Shown piece after piece: positions 8,592-18,784 of a stretch of 50,814 nucleotides of DNA. The notes under the pieces are model-generated. The model made no database searches. It was not told the DNA's origin and worked only from the letters and a program-made list of their open reading frames with translations. The position numbers and the translations under genes are program-made. This stretch comes from Sphingomonadaceae bacterium (GTDB lineage: Bacteria; Pseudomonadota; Alphaproteobacteria; Sphingomonadales; Sphingomonadaceae): the NCBI GenBank assembly GCA_019239915.1, contig JAFAZF010000008.1:1-50814 (forward strand). The letters are read 5' to 3'. Position 1 is the stretch's first letter; each line of letters opens with the position of its first letter.

Positions 8592-9224
8592 ATGCGTTCG
8601 TTGGCCGTGTCGCTGCTGCTCGTCGCCCCTGCCGCGCTTGCGCCCGCCGAGCCGCCGGTGCTGCTGCCGCCCGGGTATATGACGGCCGATGCGGCGCTTG
8701 CTCTCATGCACCAGCTCAGCGCGCAGCTGCTCGCGAGCCCGAGCGCGACGCTGACGCTCGAGCGCTGGTGTGCCGATCACAGGCTGGCGGAGGTGCCGAA
8801 GGTCGTCGCGATGGTCGAACGCGGCGCAATCCGTGCGCCGACGCCCGACCAGATCGCCCGGCTCCAACTGGGTCCGGATGATCGGATTGGCTATCGCCAC
8901 GTCCGCCTGATGTGCGGCGCGCGGACATTGTCGGAGGCGGAGAACTGGTATGTCGCATCGCGGCTGACCCCGGCGATGAACGACGCGCTGGCGGCCAGCG
9001 ACGTGCCCTATGGCAAGCTGATCCTGCCGCTCAAGCCGAAGCGACGTTCGCTCGGCGTGGAGATGCTGTGGTCGCCGCCTGCTGGCGCGCGCGATCGGCC
9101 GCTGGCGCTGCCGCAGGCGCTGTTCCGCCACCGTGCGCTGGTGCTGGACGGGCAGGGACGTCCGCTGGCGGAAGTCGCGGAGACCTATACCAGCCAGAAT
9201 CTGGCGAGCTTGTCGGCACGTTAA
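8592..9224 (+). CDS. Exported UbiC-like (chorismate lyase fold) protein
   Basis: A 210-aa protein beginning with a signal peptide (MRSLAVSLLLVAPAALA, cleavage near residue 17). The rest aligns by eye with chorismate pyruvate-lyase UbiC: YRHVRLMCG corresponds to the REVLL strand with its conserved Arg, LAASDVPYGKLI to the LGxxPLGxxL segment, and FRHRALVLDGQGRPLAEVAETY to the C-terminal strand pair with the catalytic Glu. UbiC itself is cytoplasmic and makes 4-hydroxybenzoate for ubiquinone. Export argues for a different ligand or role. An in-frame ATG at 8556 would bury the signal peptide, so 8592 is preferred. The fold assignment is tentative. Confidence 0.55.
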   Translation: MRSLAVSLLLVAPAALAPAEPPVLLPPGYMTADAALALMHQLSAQLLASPSATLTLERWCADHRLAEVPKVVAMVERGAIRAPTPDQIARLQLGPDDRIGYRHVRLMCGARTLSEAENWYVASRLTPAMNDALAASDVPYGKLILPLKPKRRSLGVEMLWSPPAGARDRPLALPQALFRHRALVLDGQGRPLAEVAETYTSQNLASLSAR

Positions 9225-9316
9225 TCGGGCCGTTGCCGATAGCGCCGGCGAGCACGCGGCGTTCAATTCTCCGGCGTTCCGGCCTGCGCCGGAGCACGGC
9301 AGGTCTTCGACGCGGC

Positions 9317-9844
9317 TCAGCGCTCCTTGAGTCGCGGCATCAGCTCGACGAAGTTGCAGGGGGTGTGGCGACTGTCGAGCTGGTCCTTGAGGATGCCGTC
9401 CCAGCCGTCCTTCACCGCGCCGGTCGAGCCGGGCAGCGCGAACAGATAGGTGCCGCGCGCGACGCCGGCGCAGGCGCGCGACTGGATCGTCGAGGTGCCG
9501 ATCGTCCGGTAGCTCAGCCAGCGGAACAGCTCGCCGAAGCCCGCGATCTCCTTCTCCCAGACGCGCGCGAACGCCTCCGGGGTAACGTCGCGGCCGGTGA
9601 CGCCGGTGCCGCCGGTCGAGATCACGCAATCGACTCGGCTGTCGGCGATCCAGCCCTCGAGCTTCGCGACGATCGCGTCGGCGTCGTCGCGCACGATATC
9701 GCGATCGGCTAGGATATGGCCGGCGCCGGTCAGCCGCGCGACGAGCGTGTCGCCGGAACGGTCGTCCGCGCGGTTGCGGCTGTCCGAGACGGTGAGGACG
9801 GCGATGCGGACCGGCCGGAACGCCCGGCTCTCGTCAATGGCCAC
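9317..9844 (-). CDS. moaB: Molybdenum cofactor biosynthesis protein MoaB
   Basis: A 175-aa MoaB/MogA-family protein that adenylylates molybdopterin before molybdenum insertion. It carries the family motif [16 protein letters not shown] at about residues 76-91 and the later [22 protein letters not shown]. The start is GTG at 9844, inside the last codons of the upstream transglycosylase gene (11-bp overlap), so the two are translationally coupled. Other cofactor genes in the window (moaD, moaE) lie 7 kb away on the other strand. The 92 nt after its stop show no clear terminator. Confidence 0.9.
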   Translation of the reverse strand: MAIDESRAFRPVRIAVLTVSDSRNRADDRSGDTLVARLTGAGHILADRDIVRDDADAIVAKLEGWIADSRVDCVISTGGTGVTGRDVTPEAFARVWEKEIAGFGELFRWLSYRTIGTSTIQSRACAGVARGTYLFALPGSTGAVKDGWDGILKDQLDSRHTPCNFVELMPRLKER

Positions 9845-11618
9845 CGCCGCCGAGTCCGCTCATCGCGGTCGTGCCCTGGATGCCGGGAAAGCGCGGCCAC
9901 AGCCCCTGCGCGATTGCCTTGAGGCTGGAGGCGGATTCGCCGGTCTGGCGGTCGTACATCCAATAATTCCGGAGCACCGCTGCGACATAGCCGCGTGTCT
10001 CCTTGAACGGGATGCTCTCGATGTAGAGCAGCGGATCGGCGGCCGCCGCGCCCGCCGTGTTCCACTTCACGACGTTCTTGGGTCCGGCGTTATAGGCGGC
10101 GATCACCTTGGGGAGCAGGCCGCCGGTCTCGACCGCGGCGGCGAGCTGCTGGAGATAGGATTGCGCGTAATCGAGGTTGACGCGCGGATCGACCAGCGCG
10201 CTCTTCTGCACTGGTGCGCCGCCGCGCTTCTTCTCGATGAGGTTTGCGGTCGACGGAAGCACCTGCAGCACGCCCCAGGCGCCGGCGGGGCTCACCGCAT
10301 CGGTGCGGAACTGCGATTCCTGCAGCGCATGCGCGTAGACGAGCGCCTTGTCGACGCGCCAGCCGCCTTGCGGCGTCCAGCTCGGGACCGGATAGCGGGC
10401 TGCCATGTCGGGCTGGGTGCCGGCAGGCGCGTTCTTGGCGAGCCAGATCTGCGTGGCGGGCAGATCGAGGCGCGCCGCGAGGTGGAGCAGCGCGCCATGA
10501 TCGCTGTCGGGGCCGATCTTGGCTTGGTGACGGACGACCTCGTCGGCGAGGCTGTACTCGCCGATCTCGGCGAGCGCCGCGGCGACGCGGATGTTCGGGT
10601 AGCTGGAGATGCGGCTCCACTCGTCGGTGCCGAGCGTCGGCATCGTCGCCTTGCTGCTCACCGGCAGGCTGAGCGTGCGCGCGGCGAGCAGACCGTAGAA
10701 GGTCTCGGGGATGCGCGCGGCGGTGCGCAGCCGCGCCTGGACGAGTTGCGGTCGGCCGCACGCCATGTCGGCGCGCGCCGCCCAGAACAGGCCGGCCGCG
10801 CGCATTTCGCTGTCGAGGGCACGGCCAGCCACCGAACCGAACGCGTCGCCGGCAGCCTTGCAATCGCCGCGGCGCCAGGCCGCGAGCCCGGCGACCCAAT
10901 CGGCCTGCGCCGCCCACTGGCCGGCACCGCCGCGCGCGAGCTGCGCCATGCGGGCGGCGTCGGCGTCGTCGCCGTTGAGATAGTAGGACCAGGAGATGCG
11001 CTGCTGCCACTCGGTGCGCGCTTCCGGGGCGAGCTGGGCCTGTGCCGAGGTCAACGCGGCTTCCGCGGCGGTCGGCTGATCGGCCTTGAGCAGCGGGACG
11101 ATCTGGTTCGAGAGCGCAACGCCGGCGGCATCGCTCGCGCTGACCGCCGAAACCCGCGACGGGGCGCCCTTGTAGGAGACGAGATCGCGTTCCTGAGGAA
11201 TATCAGGCAGCGTGTCGGCACCGCGCTTCTTGGCGAGCAGCTCGAGTTGCGCTGCTTCGGGAAGCTCGGGTGCCCTGGCGATCAGGTCCATGAGCGACGT
11301 GAGTTCGACGCGCGGGCTGCTTTTGGCGAGATAGAGTTCGGCGCGCGCGATCGGCGTCAGCAGGCCGTCACCGGCACCGGCGATGCCGGCCTGCGCGTCG
11401 CTCCAGCGTTGCGCGTGGATCGCGGCGAAGATCGAGCGATAGGCGGATGCTTGGGCGGGTGCGAGCTGATCGGGTATGCCGTCGCGGTCGCCGCTTGGGA
11501 GGGGGGCAGCGACGGTCGCCGCGGTCGGCGAACTGGTGTCCATCGCACGCACGGCGGTCGCGCAGGCGAGCAGGGTGGTTCCGAGAAACAGGCGGGCGAG
11601 ACGGCGGGTCGGCGTCAC
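9834..11618 (-). CDS. Soluble lytic murein transglycosylase (Slt-type)
   Basis: A 594-aa exported enzyme that cleaves peptidoglycan with formation of 1,6-anhydromuramic acid. A signal peptide ([21 protein letters not shown]) is followed by a long helical superhelix region (about residues 60-420) and a C-terminal SLT domain. The latter has [20 protein letters not shown] with the catalytic Glu, [10 protein letters not shown], and [15 protein letters not shown] chose the GTG at 11618 because it forms a GTGA overlap with the stop of the upstream UDG-like gene; an ATG at 11657 lies deeper in that gene. It sits in a three-gene group with overlapping ends: UDG-like, this gene, moaB. Confidence 0.92.
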   Translation of the reverse strand: MTPTRRLARLFLGTTLLACATAVRAMDTSSPTAATVAAPLPSGDRDGIPDQLAPAQASAYRSIFAAIHAQRWSDAQAGIAGAGDGLLTPIARAELYLAKSSPRVELTSLMDLIARAPELPEAAQLELLAKKRGADTLPDIPQERDLVSYKGAPSRVSAVSASDAAGVALSNQIVPLLKADQPTAAEAALTSAQAQLAPEARTEWQQRISWSYYLNGDDADAARMAQLARGGAGQWAAQADWVAGLAAWRRGDCKAAGDAFGSVAGRALDSEMRAAGLFWAARADMACGRPQLVQARLRTAARIPETFYGLLAARTLSLPVSSKATMPTLGTDEWSRISSYPNIRVAAALAEIGEYSLADEVVRHQAKIGPDSDHGALLHLAARLDLPATQIWLAKNAPAGTQPDMAARYPVPSWTPQGGWRVDKALVYAHALQESQFRTDAVSPAGAWGVLQVLPSTANLIEKKRGGAPVQKSALVDPRVNLDYAQSYLQQLAAAVETGGLLPKVIAAYNAGPKNVVKWNTAGAAAADPLLYIESIPFKETRGYVAAVLRNYWMYDRQTGESASSLKAIAQGLWPRFPGIQGTTAMSGLGGGGH

Positions 11619-12340
11619 GGGCGCAGGGCTCCCATCAGCAGCCGCAGATCCATCCACGCATCGGCCTTGCGGACCGGGTTGCGGAGCAGGAACCGCGGGT
11701 GAAATGTTGCGATCGCCGCTACAGTGACGCCATCGAGGTTAAGGTCGCGTAAACCACCACGCGCTGCGGGGACACGTGCGCCGAGCAACGGAAAAGCGGC
11801 CTCGTCACCCATCACGAGGAGCGCGCGTGGCGCCGCGAGACGGATGTGGTGGCGCATGATTGCAGCCAGTCGCTGGCCGACCGATGCAGCGATGCGCCCG
11901 CCGGGCGCGCGCGCTGGCACGAACGGCGCGATGTATGCGGAGGTGCGGCCGAAGCCGATCGCGGCGAGCATGTTGTCGAACAGCAGCCCCGCCTCCCCGC
12001 CAAGCAACGCGTCCGCCTCTGCATCGCCTTGCTCTGGCATGTCCAGCACGATCATCAATCCGCCCGCGGGATCGCCGATCGGCGCGAGCCGCTGCGTCCG
12101 CGGCGGATCGCCCGGAAGCGCGTCGCTGGTCGCGAGCCAGCCGTGCAGTTCAGGCAGCGTCGCGGGAAGCGCGGGAGGCGCGACCGGTGCCGGCGGCGGT
12201 GCGTCGTGGGCCGGCGCGGGCGCGGGCGGGGCGAGCCAGTCGCGCGGCGCCTCGTCGACGAGCGTGTCGACGCCCGCTCCCATCCACCAGTCGAGCGCGC
12301 TCGCGAGCGCCTGCCGGTTGCCTGCGTCCCCCGCGATCAC
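11615..12340 (-). CDS. Uracil-DNA glycosylase superfamily protein, diverged and cysteine-free
   Basis: A 241-aa protein. The C-terminal two-thirds resemble family 4 uracil-DNA glycosylases: GLLFDNMLAAIGFGRTSAYIAPFVPAR, the helix with RLAAPRALLVMGDEAA, and ATFHPRFLLRNP, equivalent to the HPS-LLR motif. The N-terminal 70 residues are Ala/Pro-rich linker. Family 4 enzymes bind an iron-sulfur cluster through four cysteines, but this sequence has no cysteine at all. The GEAPGxxED catalytic loop is reduced to LDMPEQGDAEAD. It may be inactive as a glycosylase or use other residues. The start is GTG 12340, and the gene is divergent from the ETF-QO gene across a 20-bp palindrome. Confidence 0.7.
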   Translation of the reverse strand: MIAGDAGNRQALASALDWWMGAGVDTLVDEAPRDWLAPPAPAPAHDAPPPAPVAPPALPATLPELHGWLATSDALPGDPPRTQRLAPIGDPAGGLMIVLDMPEQGDAEADALLGGEAGLLFDNMLAAIGFGRTSAYIAPFVPARAPGGRIAASVGQRLAAIMRHHIRLAAPRALLVMGDEAAFPLLGARVPAARGGLRDLNLDGVTVAAIATFHPRFLLRNPVRKADAWMDLRLLMGALRP

Positions 12341-12359
12341 GGCGCCTGCATAGCCGCGG

Positions 12360-12379
12360 GATTGACGCGCGCGTCAATC
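12360..12379. promoter_or_regulatory. Perfect 20-bp palindrome in a divergent promoter region
   Basis: GATTGACGCG at 12360-12369 is followed directly by its reverse complement CGCGTCAATC at 12370-12379. It lies 19 bp from the UDG-like start and 90 bp from the ETF-QO start, where a dimeric repressor or activator would act on either gene. The TTGACG half-site resembles dyads I recall for regulators of fatty-acid or branched-chain amino acid breakdown, which would suit ETF-QO, but this link is inference. Confidence 0.6.
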
Positions 12380-12469
12380 TGCGTGACGGGCGAGGCTGGC
12401 AAGCTGTTCAAATGGCGCGGCGACCCGAATCCGCCCGTGCCTTGAGGAATGAAGGGAAAGGTGCCGGCG

Positions 12470-14122
<1,653 letters not shown>

Positions 14123-14132
14123 CGCCGCTTAT

Positions 14133-14156
14133 CCTCCCCTGCATCGGCGGGGGAGG
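14133..14156 (+). repeat. GC-rich hairpin after the ETF-QO gene
   Basis: CCTCCCC (14133-14139) pairs with GGGGAGG (14150-14156) across a loop of about 10 nt, starting 10 nt after the stop codon. It could help terminate transcription, but no T-run follows. Its sequence recalls the dispersed CCTCCCC hairpins common in sphingomonads. The rest of the 229-bp gap to the next gene shows no other structure. Confidence 0.4.
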
Positions 14157-14351
14157 CCCGTGCAGCGTGGGGGGGAGAGCTTGCGGCGTCTCGGATGCCT
14201 CTCCACCACTCTACGTGCGGTTCCTTGGGGAGTTTGTCAGCGCCATCTGCCCCTGACCGTTGCGGGGCGACGGTTAATGTCTCAACGCGATACGCTGCCC
14301 CGTTAACCCCTTTGTCGCGTGCCCAAAAGGTTAGCGAAGCGTTAAGCTCGC

Positions 14352-14546
14352 ATGATGACCGAGGCCGCTCTGACCACGCCCGCCGCGCGTCCCTTGCCGA
14401 CGCCCATGCCGCTCTTCGAGCTCGACCCGCAGCCGCTGCCGCCGACGCAGCGACGCGCGCTATGGGAAGGCTGGCAGGGCGACATCCGCTTCTTCCTGCT
14501 CGCCTATCTGGCGGGCTTCGTCTTCTTCCTCGCGCTGCTGAGCTGA
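14352..14546 (+). CDS. Small single-helix membrane protein, function unknown
   Basis: A 64-aa protein with a proline-rich, probably cytoplasmic N-terminus (PLPTPMPLFELDPQPLPPTQR), a WEGWQGD segment, and one C-terminal membrane helix (IRFFLLAYLAGFVFFLALLS) ending at the stop codon. The layout suggests a tail-anchored protein. Two successive ATG codons (14352, 14355) could serve as the start. I do not recognise the family. The gene stands alone between ETF-QO and the convergent MFS transporter, and the ordered amphipathic pattern supports its being real. Confidence 0.5.
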   Translation: MMTEAALTTPAARPLPTPMPLFELDPQPLPPTQRRALWEGWQGDIRFFLLAYLAGFVFFLALLS

Positions 14547-14653
14547 GCCAAGCGCAGCGGTGCTTCGGCGCGGTCCGGAGCGCTGGCGGTCAACGCTGTA
14601 CCCGCTATCCAACGCTTCGGCCTTGGGAGGACGACGCCGCGTATAGCGATTGC

Positions 14654-15949
14654 TCAGGCGTAGCCGCCGCGGTGCGGCGCGTCGCAGGCGCGATGCAGGC
14701 GCCAGGCGATCGCGGCACCGCCGATGCTCGCGACCGCGACGACCAGCAACGTGTCGGGCACGCTCGCTCCAAGATGGACGAGCAGCACGAGGATCAACGC
14801 GCCGAGCACCATCCCGCCCGAATTGACGATGTTGTTCGCCGCGACCGTCCGTGCGGTCTCTTCCTGGCCGACCGTGGTCGTGAGGAATGCGTAGAGCGGC
14901 ACCACGAACATCCCGCCAGCGACTGCCGTGCCGAACAGATCGAAGAGCACCATCTTGGCGCGTGGTAGGGCAAGGAAGCCCCTTAGATCGAGCAGCGGCC
15001 CGGTAGGATCGGGCCACATTCTGAGCGTGACATAGAGGTGGCAGACGAACAGCCCCATCGCGATCGCTGCTGCCGGGGCGAAGCGCGCCGAGACCGCGCC
15101 CTTCAGCAGGCGGTTGATCGCGAGCGAGCCGGTTGCGACGCCGATCGAGAAGATCGCGAGCACCAGCGTCGCGATATGCTGATCGCCGCCGAGCACGTTC
15201 TTGACCAGGGGTGCGAACTGCGAGGCGAGGATAGCGCCCTGCATCCAGAAGAAGCTGATCGCGATGATCGCGAGGAAGAGGCGCGGGATGTGCATCGTCG
15301 CGCTGATCAGATGCCAGGAGGATCGCAGCGGGTGATAGTCGACGCCGGCATGCGCCTCGTCGGTGAGCGGCGGCGCGTCGGGCACGGCATGGCTCACCAG
15401 CCGGCCGATCATCGCGATGGCAAGCACCAGCGCGGCCGCGCCGGTCGGTTGGAGGAAGCCGCCGATCATCGTGCCGCACAGGATAGCGGCGTAAGTGCCC
15501 GCCTCGACGAGGCCGGTGCCGCCGAGCACCTCGTCGCGCTGAAGATGCTGTGGCAGCAGCGCATATTTGACCGGCCCGAAAAAGGTCGAATGCACGCCCA
15601 TCGCGAAGAGCGCGAGCAGCAGCAGCGGGATCGAATGGAGCAGCAGCCCGCCCGCGCCGGCAACCATGATCGCGATCTCGCAGGTCTTCACGATGCGGAC
15701 GATCGCGGCCTTGTCATGGCTGTCGGCGAGCTGACCCGCGAGCGCCGAGAACAGGAAGAATGGCAGGATGAACAAGCCGTTGGCGACGGCATTGAAGATC
15801 GCTTCGCGGCTTTCGCTGGAGACGATCCCGTAGGTGACGAGCATCACCATCGCGGTCTTGTAGAGATTGTCGTTGAAGGCGCCGAGGAACTGGGTGGCGA
15901 AGAGAGGCAGGAAACGGCGGGTCGTCAGCAGGTTGAGCGAAATGCGCAT
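14654..15949 (-). CDS. MFS transporter, LplT-like (lysophospholipid transporter family)
   Basis: A 431-aa major facilitator with about 12 membrane helices. The N-terminal PLFATQFLGAFNDNLYKTAMVMLVTYG and the later HSTFFGPVKYALLPQ are typical of LplT and the transporter half of LplT-acyltransferase fusions. LplT flips lysophospholipids inward for re-acylation. No acyltransferase domain is fused or adjacent here, although the divergent neighbour pgsA also serves phospholipid synthesis. I chose ATG 15949 because upstream residues are arginine-rich and do not resemble the family. The substrate is inferred from family similarity. Confidence 0.8.
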   Translation of the reverse strand: MRISLNLLTTRRFLPLFATQFLGAFNDNLYKTAMVMLVTYGIVSSESREAIFNAVANGLFILPFFLFSALAGQLADSHDKAAIVRIVKTCEIAIMVAGAGGLLLHSIPLLLLALFAMGVHSTFFGPVKYALLPQHLQRDEVLGGTGLVEAGTYAAILCGTMIGGFLQPTGAAALVLAIAMIGRLVSHAVPDAPPLTDEAHAGVDYHPLRSSWHLISATMHIPRLFLAIIAISFFWMQGAILASQFAPLVKNVLGGDQHIATLVLAIFSIGVATGSLAINRLLKGAVSARFAPAAAIAMGLFVCHLYVTLRMWPDPTGPLLDLRGFLALPRAKMVLFDLFGTAVAGGMFVVPLYAFLTTTVGQEETARTVAANNIVNSGGMVLGALILVLLVHLGASVPDTLLVVAVASIGGAAIAWRLHRACDAPHRGGYA

Positions 15950-16113
15950 GCGCCCCGGGCTTCGTAGTTGCTCTTGGCCGGCGCCATAGCGCAGCGTTGC
16001 GCCGACGCCAACGCCATGAACGCGCGGCAATCGCGCGGTCAGCTTCGATATCCGCCGCATCTCGCCGCACCCGCACTGTTCAACCGCGCGTTCGATCCGC
16101 TAGACCGATCGCG

Positions 16114-16683
16114 ATGCTCACCCTACCGAACCTGTTGACGCTTTCGCGCATTCTCGCGGTGCCAATCCTCGTCGCGCTGCTGTGGCAGCCGGGATGGCTC
16201 GGCTATCTGCTGGCGTTCCTGCTCTACGCCCTCGCCGGCATCACCGACTATTTCGACGGCTACCTCGCTCGCGCGCAGGGCACCGTCTCGAAGCTCGGCA
16301 TCTTCCTCGATCCGATCGCCGACAAGATCATGGTGGCGGCGGTGATCGTCATGCTGGTCTCGACCGAGCAGGTGGTGGGCCCGCATCCGGTCGTCTCGGG
16401 CTGGCATGTGATTGCGGCGCTGATCATCCTGCTGCGGGAGATCGCGGTGTCCGGCCTGCGCGAGTTCCTGGCGCAGCTCTCGGTTTCGGTGCCGGTCAGC
16501 CGGCTTGCCAAGTGGAAGACCGCCTTCCAGATGATCGCGCTCGGCCTCCTCATCCTCGCCGGCGCCATGCCCGGAACGCAGGCGATCCATTGGGCCGGGC
16601 TCGCCTGCCTCTGGGCGGCGGCGGTGCTCACGCTGATCACCGGCTGGGACTATCTGCGTGTCGGCCTGAGGCACATGGATTGA
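16114..16683 (+). CDS. pgsA: CDP-diacylglycerol-glycerol-3-phosphate 3-phosphatidyltransferase
   Basis: A 189-aa inner-membrane enzyme making phosphatidylglycerol phosphate from CDP-diacylglycerol and glycerol 3-phosphate. The CDP-alcohol phosphotransferase signature is complete: DYFDGYLAR, then G, then FLDPIADK, containing all the catalytic Asp residues. Several membrane helices follow, and MLTLPNLLTLSRIL is the standard N-terminus, which fixes the start at 16114. moaD follows immediately (2-5 nt), so pgsA, moaD and moaE are probably co-transcribed. Confidence 0.95.
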   Translation: MLTLPNLLTLSRILAVPILVALLWQPGWLGYLLAFLLYALAGITDYFDGYLARAQGTVSKLGIFLDPIADKIMVAAVIVMLVSTEQVVGPHPVVSGWHVIAALIILLREIAVSGLREFLAQLSVSVPVSRLAKWKTAFQMIALGLLILAGAMPGTQAIHWAGLACLWAAAVLTLITGWDYLRVGLRHMD

Positions 16684-16685
16684 GC

Positions 16686-16940
16686 GTGCTGCGCCTCCTC
16701 TATTTCGCGCGGGTACGTGAAGCGATCGGACGCGACGGCGAGGAGATCGAGCGTCCGGCGATGGCGGAGACCATCGCCGATCTTGTCGATCTGCTCGCGG
16801 CGCGGGGCGGCGGCTATGCCGAAGCGCTGGCAGACCGCTCGCGGCTGCGTGCGGCGCTCGACCAGCGCTTCGTGCCACTCGATGCGCCGCTGGCGGACGC
16901 CCGCGAGCTGGCCCTGTTCCCGCCGGTGACGGGCGGATGA
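16686..16940 (+). CDS. moaD: Molybdopterin synthase sulfur carrier subunit
   Basis: An 84-aa ubiquitin-like protein whose C-terminal Gly-Gly (PPVTGG) is thiocarboxylated and donates sulfur to precursor Z with MoaE. The N-terminus LRLLYFARVREAIG and the LFPPVTGG tail are diagnostic. The start is probably GTG 16686 just after the pgsA stop; a TTG at 16680 overlapping it is the alternative. It ends in an ATGA overlap with moaE. Confidence 0.93.
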   Translation: MLRLLYFARVREAIGRDGEEIERPAMAETIADLVDLLAARGGGYAEALADRSRLRAALDQRFVPLDAPLADARELALFPPVTGG

Positions 16941-17377
16941 TCCGCGCCGCGATCACCAGTGCGGCGCCGGACATTGCCGCGGAGCTCGCGCGGCTGGAGG
17001 CGCTGGGTGGCGGCGGGATCGCGAGCTTCACGGGCATCGTGCGGGGCGAGGATGGGCTTGCCGCACTGGAGCTCGAAGCTTGGCCTGCAATGGCGGAGCG
17101 GGCGCTTGGCGAGATCGCCGGGGAGGCGGCAGCGCGCTGGCCGTTGCTCGGCGTCACGCTGCTTCACCGTCATGGGGTGCTGGAGGTCGGCGAACGGATC
17201 GTGTTCGTCGGCACCGCCGCTGCGCATCGCGCACCCGCGCTCGAAGCCTGCGCTTTCCTGATCGATTGGGCCAAGACCAAGGCGCCGTTCTGGAAGCGCG
17301 AGCATCGCGACGACGGCAGCCGGCGCTGGATCGAGGCGCGTCACGCCGACGATGCCGCCGCGGCGCGCTGGGGCTGA
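16937..17377 (+). CDS. moaE: Molybdopterin synthase catalytic subunit
   Basis: A 146-aa catalytic subunit that converts precursor Z to molybdopterin with MoaD. Recognised by SFTGIVRGEDG, LLHRHGVLEVGE, TAAAHRAPALEACAFLIDWAKTKAPFWKRE (with the conserved active-site Lys residues) and RWIEARHADD near the end. It overlaps moaD by 4 bp (ATGA). moaA and moaC are not in the window. Confidence 0.95.
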   Translation: MIRAAITSAAPDIAAELARLEALGGGGIASFTGIVRGEDGLAALELEAWPAMAERALGEIAGEAAARWPLLGVTLLHRHGVLEVGERIVFVGTAAAHRAPALEACAFLIDWAKTKAPFWKREHRDDGSRRWIEARHADDAAAARWG

Positions 17378-17430
17378 GCGCCGCCATCCGCTATAGCGAA
17401 CGCGCGGAAGGATCGGCTGGAGGTGGCGTC

Positions 17431-18300
17431 ATGGCGAACACGCGCATAACCGCCACCCATTCCCACGACGACGGCGTCAACGCCTGGCGCATGACGCGCA
17501 TCGCTCCGTCGTCGACGCTTATCGGCCAGATCGACGCCTATTGCGACTATTGGGAGAGCACCGGCGGCTTCACCGTGCGCCGCGAGCTTCCGCATGCCGA
17601 GGGCGTGCTGATCGTCAATCTCGGACCGCCGATCATGATCACCGCCGGTAACGGAGCGCGGCTGACGCTCGCGGCCGGCGAGGCGTTCGTCGCGGGTGCG
17701 CATCTGCTGCCGGCGCTGTCGCATTCCGACGGCACGCAGGCCGGCATGCACGTCTTCTTGCCGCTAGCAACGTTGCGGCGGCTGCTCGGCGTGCCGATGG
17801 ATGGATTGCTCAACCGCGTCGCCAGGCTCGATGATCTGCTCGGGCCCGGGGCGCGCCGTCTCGGTCAGCGATTGAGCGAAGCGCGTGACGTGGCGGGCCG
17901 TGCCGCATTTCTGGACGATGCGCTCGCGCAACGGCTTGCGGCGATGCCCGCGCTCGATCGCCAGCAACGCCATGCACTGGAGGCGCTGCGCCATCGACCG
18001 GGCGACGATATTGCCGCGATCGCCCGAGACATCGGCTGGAGCCGCAAGCATTTCGCCGCGCGAGTGCGCGATGCCGTGGGCGTCGGACCGCGCTGCTTTA
18101 GGCGGCTGTTGCGCTTCCAGCGGCTGATCGCGCGGATCGGCGGGGAGGGCGGCGCGTCCGATTGGGCCGACCTTGCGCTCGATGCCGGCTATTGCGACCA
18201 GTCCCACATGATCCGAGAGTTTCGCGAGTTCAGCGGGCTGACGCCGCAGCTCTACCGCGCGCGCAGCCTGCCCGATGGCGGCGGACTCATCGAAGCCTGA
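17431..18300 (+). CDS. AraC-family transcriptional regulator
   Basis: A 289-aa regulator. The N-terminal part (residues about 20-130) looks like a small ligand-binding domain. The C-terminal AraC DNA-binding domain has its first helix-turn-helix around IAAIARDIGWSRKHFAARVRD and its second around WADLALDAGYCDQSHMIREF, followed by the family motif REFSGLTPQLYR. A GGAGG ribosome-binding site lies about 8 nt before ATG 17431. A VOC-family gene follows 64 nt downstream on the same strand and is its likely partner or target. The ligand is unknown. Confidence 0.9.
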   Translation: MANTRITATHSHDDGVNAWRMTRIAPSSTLIGQIDAYCDYWESTGGFTVRRELPHAEGVLIVNLGPPIMITAGNGARLTLAAGEAFVAGAHLLPALSHSDGTQAGMHVFLPLATLRRLLGVPMDGLLNRVARLDDLLGPGARRLGQRLSEARDVAGRAAFLDDALAQRLAAMPALDRQQRHALEALRHRPGDDIAAIARDIGWSRKHFAARVRDAVGVGPRCFRRLLRFQRLIARIGGEGGASDWADLALDAGYCDQSHMIREFREFSGLTPQLYRARSLPDGGGLIEA

Positions 18301-18364
18301 GGTTCGTTTCGTCCAATCCGCGTGCGGTGCGCTGCGCTATGGCCGGTGACGAAGGAGACGAGCC

Positions 18365-18784
18365 ATGGCCCGCAACATCATACCCGGCTTCCGCTACGCC
18401 GACGCGCCCGCCGCGATCGACTTCCTGTGCGAAGCCTTCGGTTTCACGCGCCACGCGGTCTATGCCGACGATGGCGATCCGAGCCTCATCCACCACGCCC
18501 AGCTGACGCTCGACGGCGGTATGATCATGCTCGGCAGTCATCGCGACGGCGAGGTGCAGCGGCGGTACGGCTGGAAGACTCCCGCCGAAGCCGGTGGCAA
18601 CACGGCGTCCATCTACGTCTATGTCGCCGATCCCGATGCCCATTGCGAACACGCACGCACCGCCGGTGCCGAGATCGTCGACGCGCCGCGCGACAATGAC
18701 GGCTATCCCGGCCGCGGCTACAGCGCGCGGGACGGCGAAGGCCATGTCTGGAGCTTCGGGAGCTACGATCCCTGGGCGGATTGA
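18365..18784 (+). CDS. VOC-family (glyoxalase/bleomycin-resistance fold) protein
   Basis: A 139-aa protein with the paired beta-alpha-beta-beta-beta modules of the vicinal oxygen chelate fold: IIPGFRYADAPAAIDFLCEAFGF opens the first, YVYVADPDAHCEHARTAGAEIV the second, and DGEGHVWSFGSYDPW closes it. It resembles the PhnB/YdcE-like branch, often annotated as glyoxalase; the metal and substrate are unknown. It follows the AraC regulator and ends in a 22-bp tail-to-tail overlap with oxyR. Confidence 0.88.
   Translation: MARNIIPGFRYADAPAAIDFLCEAFGFTRHAVYADDGDPSLIHHAQLTLDGGMIMLGSHRDGEVQRRYGWKTPAEAGGNTASIYVYVADPDAHCEHARTAGAEIVDAPRDNDGYPGRGYSARDGEGHVWSFGSYDPWAD

Noticed and set aside
9597-11702. 701-codon plus-strand frame opposite the transglycosylase and moaB genes
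   Set aside because: The antisense genes have unmistakable motifs; this frame is compositional.
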